A stretch of DNA of 64,000 bases from Panorpa germanica (lineage: Eukaryota; Arthropoda; Insecta; Mecoptera; Panorpidae), in contig OY783204.1 in assembly GCA_963678705.1 (NCBI GenBank), positions 8,214,654-8,278,653 of the forward strand, read 5' to 3'. Of this stretch, positions 60,214-64,000 are shown piece after piece; within the stretch, counting starts at the first letter, position 1; each line of letters opens with the position of its first letter. Made by a program: the position numbers and the translations under genes. Below the pieces are notes generated by a model that ran no database searches, was not told the origin of the DNA, and was given only the letters and a program-made list of their open reading frames with translations.

Positions 60214-61038
60214 ATGGAGAAATTATTAAAAGAACTTAAGGAAATTATGCTAGTGCAAGTTGCAAAGTCCGAAAAACAAAATGCTGATTTAAGAGAGATG
60301 AAAGAAGAGATGTTCGAGAAAATTCAAGAACAGGCCGAAAAGTCTAAAGAAGAGAATGTTGAATTAAGTAGAGGAATGCAAATAATACAAGAACAAATAG
60401 AAAAGTCTAAAGAAGAAATATTCGAGAAGTTTCAAGAACAGACAGAAGTATTACAAAAGCAGAATGAAGCATTCCAAGCGCAAATGCAAGCTGTAGAAAA
60501 AGCTTGCGGAGGATCTAAAATGGAACTAGAAACGCGTAAAGATAAAATAGAAGAAAATGTGGCACAAGGTCTCCAATTAGTGACAATACGACAAGAGTTG
60601 GTGGAGACAAAAATTGAAGAAATAGAAAAACGCGTTGAAATCGTCCAAAAGAACAGTAAGCAAGCTACAGAAGAAAGATCAGCGGACCTAGTGACTGACA
60701 TCGAACGAGTAGTAAACCGTGCTGCAGGTAAAGCCCCCAGATATTTCACGAACGCAGTACGAGAGCGCAGAATAAAAGGGGCCATATTATTTATCAAGCT
60801 TAAGAACATTAATGAAGCCATAATACAAGTTCCTGAAGTGAACTATGCATGGAGCGCCTTCAATGCATTCTACCCCCTACAAGCTACTCCGGCCATGGAC
60901 AAACAACAGAATATGGATCAAGGAAATGAAAACATAAGCCGTGGTAATTTAAGAAAAAGAAGAAGAGGACCTCAATGGCCTTACGACAGGGGCAGAAAAT
61001 CTACTGCGAATGGCGCAACTTCCCTCAACACTAACTAA
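60214..61038 (+). CDS. Element 3 gag-like coiled-coil protein
   Basis: 274 residues. Residues 1-170 are a highly charged coiled coil with recurring EQAEKSKEENVEL and EQIEKSKEEIFEKFQEQTE units. A short region around FTNAVRERRIKG follows, then a basic end NLRKRRRGPQWPYDRG. There is no capsid core or zinc knuckle. It looks like the front of a gag joined to a short unrelated tail. It is the only sizeable frame in the element. Confidence 0.7.
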   Translation: MEKLLKELKEIMLVQVAKSEKQNADLREMKEEMFEKIQEQAEKSKEENVELSRGMQIIQEQIEKSKEEIFEKFQEQTEVLQKQNEAFQAQMQAVEKACGGSKMELETRKDKIEENVAQGLQLVTIRQELVETKIEEIEKRVEIVQKNSKQATEERSADLVTDIERVVNRAAGKAPRYFTNAVRERRIKGAILFIKLKNINEAIIQVPEVNYAWSAFNAFYPLQATPAMDKQQNMDQGNENISRGNLRKRRRGPQWPYDRGRKSTANGATSLNTN

Positions 61039-61052
61039 CAATAGAAGGGAAT

Positions 61053-61237
61053 GGGTCCAAACAGGTAAAGACCTAAAAAGCTCCCTCGTGGGTCCAAACA
61101 GGTGAAGACCTAAAAAGCTCCCTCGTGGGTCCAAGCAGGTGAAGACCGAAAAAGCTCCCTCGTGGGTCCAAATAGGTGAAGACCTAAAAAGCTCCCTAGC
61201 AGGTCCAAGCAAGTGAAGACCGAAAAAGCTTCCTAGT
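61053..61237 (+). repeat. 37-bp tandem repeat, five units
   Basis: Each unit runs GGGTCCAAACAGGTGAAGAC then CTAAAAAGCTCCCTCGT with small changes; unit starts at 61053, 61090, 61127, 61164 and 61201. It lies right after the gag-like stop. No direct role is visible. Confidence 0.95.
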
Positions 61238-61379
61238 ACGATTTAATGAGGTGAACATTTCCCGACACATGCAACCCTACAGAAGATACGGCAGAAGTTG
61301 TACATTAGTGAAACGATGATGTCACATACACTGTGAGGACACCTTCCGAAGAGTACTGCGAAACCATGGCGCAAGAACT

Positions 61380-61740
61380 AGAAGAAGTCCACCCGTTTTC
61401 GTAAGAACGCCGTGAGCGATGGATCGCTACATAAAGCGTTACGATCGTGGCAAACTAAGTCAGCGCTTTTGCAAAGGTGATACGGTATGGCTTAATTATC
61501 GTAAGAAAAATAGAAGACGAAGCACTAAGCTGTAAACCGGAAAGGAAGGATCGCATTTGAAATTAGCCGTAAGTTGGGACGTGATCTACAACGTGCAGAG
61601 GTCAGCCCGAGGGAAGATGCATTAACGTTCACCGAGACTGGTGCGATAATGAAGGAAGATGAAAAATGCTCCGGATTCATAACCAGCTGATTTAGCCGCC
61701 CGATGAAAATTATAAGCACTCGAGACGAGCGCTTTTTAGG
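61380..61740 (+). pseudogene. Element 3 integrase-end remnant
   Basis: A plus-strand frame reads RYIKRYDRGKLSQRFCKGDT then VWLNYRKKNRRRS, matching the C-terminal SH3-like part of Gypsy integrases (YD.......GD.VWL). It is only a remnant. It abuts the polypurine tract before the 3' LTR, which is its normal place. Confidence 0.65.
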
Positions 61741-61750
61741 AGGGGGAAAG

Positions 61751-62624
61751 TGTTACGGATTTGCGGGCGTCTGAGCAGACAAAAATTGTAGTTATAATAT
61801 AATCACTGGAATTAGCAGAAAAGGTTGCGTATCCCTGTACAAATATCAAGACATTTTAATTACGAAGCTGTTTACTCGTTGGCGCATAACTGATACGCGT
61901 GTTCTTGGACATAACATAAACAACTGCATACCATGCACTTCTGTTATTGTTTACATGTGATCTTTCTAGAATCAAATACTACGCGTATGGAGTAGAACGT
62001 CATAGAAATAGTCGGAAGGTCAAACAGCGTATCTGAATAATTATAGGAATATTCTGGAAAGTCAGAAGTGTCGAGACTAGGGGAATTGTACTGCGTAAAC
62101 CGCTAATATAAAAGGAGCAAAGCATCGTGTCGCGAGGCAGTCTGCAAACAAGAGTCAGTCCGCGAGAATAAGTCAGTCAGAATAATTAAGTGAAATAATA
62201 AAGAGTAATTGTAAATAGTTGTTAATTGTTCTAATTGTTTTGTTTGAATAAATAAAGTTTGTAAAAGTGTAAATCTTTCTTATTATTTTAATTGTGGCTA
62301 TTCATTAATTATTAAGTTACAACGCGACTAAATAGTGTAAACAATTGCATCCGCTCGGCAATCAACTAAAAGAACCCAGTCGCAGGCGTAATACGGCGTA
62401 TATTTAGAAGGTTCGAGAATCCTAGTCTCCCTTCCCTTAATCCTCGCTCGCATATACAAATTTGTACCTTTGGCGTCCTAGAAAGTTCCAGAGCCAGACT
62501 CCCTTCATTCCCCCTTTACGCCCTTACAAGTTTGTAACATTTGGTGTTAGAAGCTGAAGAGGATAGTTGCTACGAGCACACGTCTCGTCGTCTCCCCGCC
62601 GTCGCCACCGTGAAAATTGTAACA
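61751..62624 (+). repeat. 3' LTR of element 3
   Basis: Same layout as the 5' LTR, including the internal copy of the LTR end plus primer-binding-like motif near 62534. It is followed by ATATAT. Confidence 0.92.
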
Positions 62625-62630
62625 ATATAT

Positions 62631-63120
62631 TCACTCTTGCTCGGAAACAAGTGAGGTGATGCAAGTTTTTTTTTGGTTTATAGGGCGCCACATAGGAGCG
62701 TTTAGTCTTAGAGACGTAAGCCCGTGGCAATGCTGTTCGGTATGGTGGGGTTTATCTATTTATGTTCCACATGTTAATTATTTTTCATTATAAGCTATTT
62801 ATTTCACACGAGCGTAATATAAATCAGACCACAAATAATTACTAAATAATATAGGGAAATCCCGTTGCCTTGATAGAAAAGTAAATACAGGTTCTCTTTG
62901 AATAGTTAACAAAGCCACGTATATTAGGACAGTGAATAACTCGTTTCTGTACTTGTTCCGTAACTTAAACGTACTTTTCCAGTGCCGGTGGGACAAAATC
63001 TCTACACCGAATTCCTTCTCCGAGATCAACCATATTTTCGTAGTATACTTTTACCAAGGACTTTTATTTTTTGTTGTAATGTGCGGGCTATAGAGAAGGG
63101 TACTACTACTCTTTAGTTTG
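62631..63120. other. Sequence with no gene recognised
   Basis: Moderate GC patch at about 62690-62760. I see no coding frame or RNA gene. Confidence 0.45.
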
Positions 63121-63131
63121 TGGTTAAGGTA

Positions 63132-63173
63132 ACACAACACAGTGGCTAAATTTAAAGACACTGTGTGTTGTGT
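63132..63173. other. Strong stem-loop (CA-rich stem)
   Basis: ACACAACACAGTG (63132-63144) pairs with CACTGTGTGTTGTGT (63159-63173), with a 2-base bulge and a 14-base loop. Confidence 0.65.
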
Positions 63174-63518
63174 CTCCACACACAACAACCATTAAGAACA
63201 ACACGATGGTATTTTGTTATTCTGTCAGAAAATATATTGTTTGCGATCACATCATCATACACACAAACATTAATAATATATTTTCCCCGAAACGAGCAAT
63301 ATCATTCATAAATTTAAATCATCACAACACTTTGTAACCACTTTGAAACATAGATATATATTCGTATTTCCACCATTTCAATTGTACCATCCTTATACTT
63401 GAAAAAAAATAAAATATATATAATATTTATTTTTTAGTGGAGTGAAGATTATTATTGCTCGTCTCTGAAGCAGTTTATTATACAGTCTTACTCCAGGACT
63501 GTTTTAATATTTGTGTGT

Positions 63519-63568
63519 GTATTTTATATTCTATCTCGGACACACACAGATCCCAAAACATAAAATAC
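63519..63568. other. Stem-loop H2 with shared loop motif
   Basis: Perfect 9-bp stem GTATTTTAT / ATAAAATAC. The loop contains CTCGGACACACACAGATCCC; the shared 15-mer lies at 63539-63553. Confidence 0.75.
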
Positions 63569-63660
63569 ATTGAGTTATATATACAATTCATCCGTCTATT
63601 ACTACTACTTGGTTCGTCACTCCAAGAAAATAGACATCATTCATGTATTATTATTATTAT

Positions 63661-63681
63661 TATAGAAAATATTTTTCTATA
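63661..63681. other. Perfect 9-bp stem-loop
   Basis: TATAGAAAA pairs with TTTTCTATA around a 3-base loop, directly after an (ATT)n run. Confidence 0.6.
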
Positions 63682-63685
63682 TTTT

Positions 63686-63740
63686 TTATTTTATATATTG
63701 TTGTATCTCGGACACACACAGATCCCACAACATAAAATAA
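63686..63740. other. Stem-loop H3 with shared loop motif
   Basis: TTATTTTAT/ATAAAATAA (9 bp) and GTTGT/ACAAC (5 bp) separated by a one-sided bulge. The 22-base loop holds the shared 15-mer at 63711-63725. Confidence 0.78.
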
Positions 63741-63814
63741 TTTTTAATTTCATTCATTTATAAATTTTTTTTTCATAAATCCACCTAATGGTGATTTAGT
63801 AAGGGGTAGTAGTC

Positions 63815-63846
63815 CTTATAGATAAACTGTGATTATTATCTATAAG
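63815..63846. other. Perfect 11-bp stem-loop
   Basis: CTTATAGATAA (63815-63825) pairs with TTATCTATAAG (63836-63846) around a 10-base loop. Confidence 0.75.
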
Positions 63847-63852
63847 TTTACA

Positions 63853-63919
63853 CACAATTAAGGTTTTTGTACCAGACACACACAGATCCGTTAGTTACAC
63901 AAAAACCGAACTAATTGTG
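63853..63919. other. Stem-loop H4 with shared loop motif
   Basis: Outer stem CACAATTA/TAATTGTG (8 bp) and inner stem GGTTTTTGT/ACAAAAACC (9 bp). The 28-base loop holds the shared 15-mer at 63875-63889. Confidence 0.8.
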
Positions 63920-63922
63920 GGT

Positions 63923-63983
63923 GCAATTACAACTAATTGCAAATAACCGGACCTACACAAGAGTGTACATACAGTTGTCCGGT
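63923..63983. other. Two further stem-loops at the window edge
   Basis: GCAATTA/TAATTGC with a 4-base loop, then ACCGGAC/GTCCGGT (63946-63952, 63977-63983) enclosing a small ACAC/GTGT hairpin. The series may continue beyond the window. Confidence 0.65.
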
Positions 63984-64000
63984 GGTAGAGAGAAGACGGT

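Larger units (their letters stand above)
59077..62624 (+). mobile_element. Compact Gypsy-like LTR element, element 3 (non-autonomous)
   Basis: Two 874-bp LTRs (TGTTACGG ... TTGTAACA) with ATAT(AT) on both sides flank only 1.8 kb. The 5' LTR is followed by TTTGGTGTCAGAAGTGGGAT, a standard primer-binding arrangement; the 3' LTR is preceded by the polypurine tract AGGAGGGGGAAAG. Inside are a coiled-coil gag-like frame, a tandem repeat and remnants of an integrase end. Protease, reverse transcriptase and RNase H are absent, so it would depend on a helper. LTRs differ by about 2 percent. It is unrelated to the 7.8-kb and 41-kb family. Confidence 0.92.

Noticed and set aside
60949-61212. Minus-strand frame with repeated WTHE/FRSLPVWTH units
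   Set aside because: Shadow of the 37-bp repeat opposite the gag-like frame.
63455-63763. 102-residue plus-strand frame
   Set aside because: It overlaps the AT-rich inverted repeats and contains the repeated DTHRSQ/GHTQIP reading of the loop motif; there is no coding support.

Overview
The window looks like nuclear DNA of an insect (arthropod at least). It is very AT-rich and intron-rich. It holds one recognisable host gene of the ecdysteroid kinase-like (EcKL/CHK) family, which is greatly expanded in insects, and the rest is mostly transposable elements of typical insect families: Gypsy and BEL/Pao LTR elements, I-type, Jockey-type, RTE-type and R2-type LINEs, and short DNA elements. I cannot name the order or species from the sequence.

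Layout. 1-7.7 kb: a five-exon EcKL gene on the minus strand, probably decayed, with small inverted-repeat elements and a dispersed repeat in its introns. 7.8-13.2 kb: a young but broken Gypsy element (minus) with near-identical LTRs. 13.2-17.4 kb: a SINE-like piece, a short 28S rRNA fragment, a GC-rich tandem duplication, a LINE tail and a second copy of the dispersed repeat. 17.4-20.5 kb: a chain of spliced-looking exons (plus) without a long reading frame, one exon holding a solo LTR and two exons duplicated in tandem. 20.6-25.9 kb: sparse sequence with a poly(A)-tailed retroposed-looking piece, an RTE-type LINE end and a long inverted repeat. 25.9-32.1 kb: a broken BEL/Pao element (minus). 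32.4-33.1 kb: another solo LTR. 33.6-38.5 kb: the front part of an R2-type LINE, an unidentified degraded coding stretch and the RNase H end of another LINE. 40.3-55.5 kb: a three-layer nest in which a Jockey-type LINE is split by a second Gypsy copy, and that copy carries an almost complete I-type LINE. 56.1-57.7 kb: the back half of an R2-type LINE. 59.1-62.6 kb: a different, compact Gypsy-like element. 58.9 kb and 63.1-64.0 kb: a run of strong inverted repeats, four of which share one loop sequence although their stems differ.

How it fits together. Target-site duplications give clear boundaries for six LTR insertions (CCGA, ACGT, ATAG, AAGT, GAGTA, ATAT) and for the I-type LINE (10 bp). 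One Gypsy family accounts for four insertions, two with internal DNA and two solo LTRs. The most unusual feature is the stem-loop family at the right edge, which I cannot assign to a known element. Boundaries, phases and motifs were read by eye; similarity levels are rough estimates.
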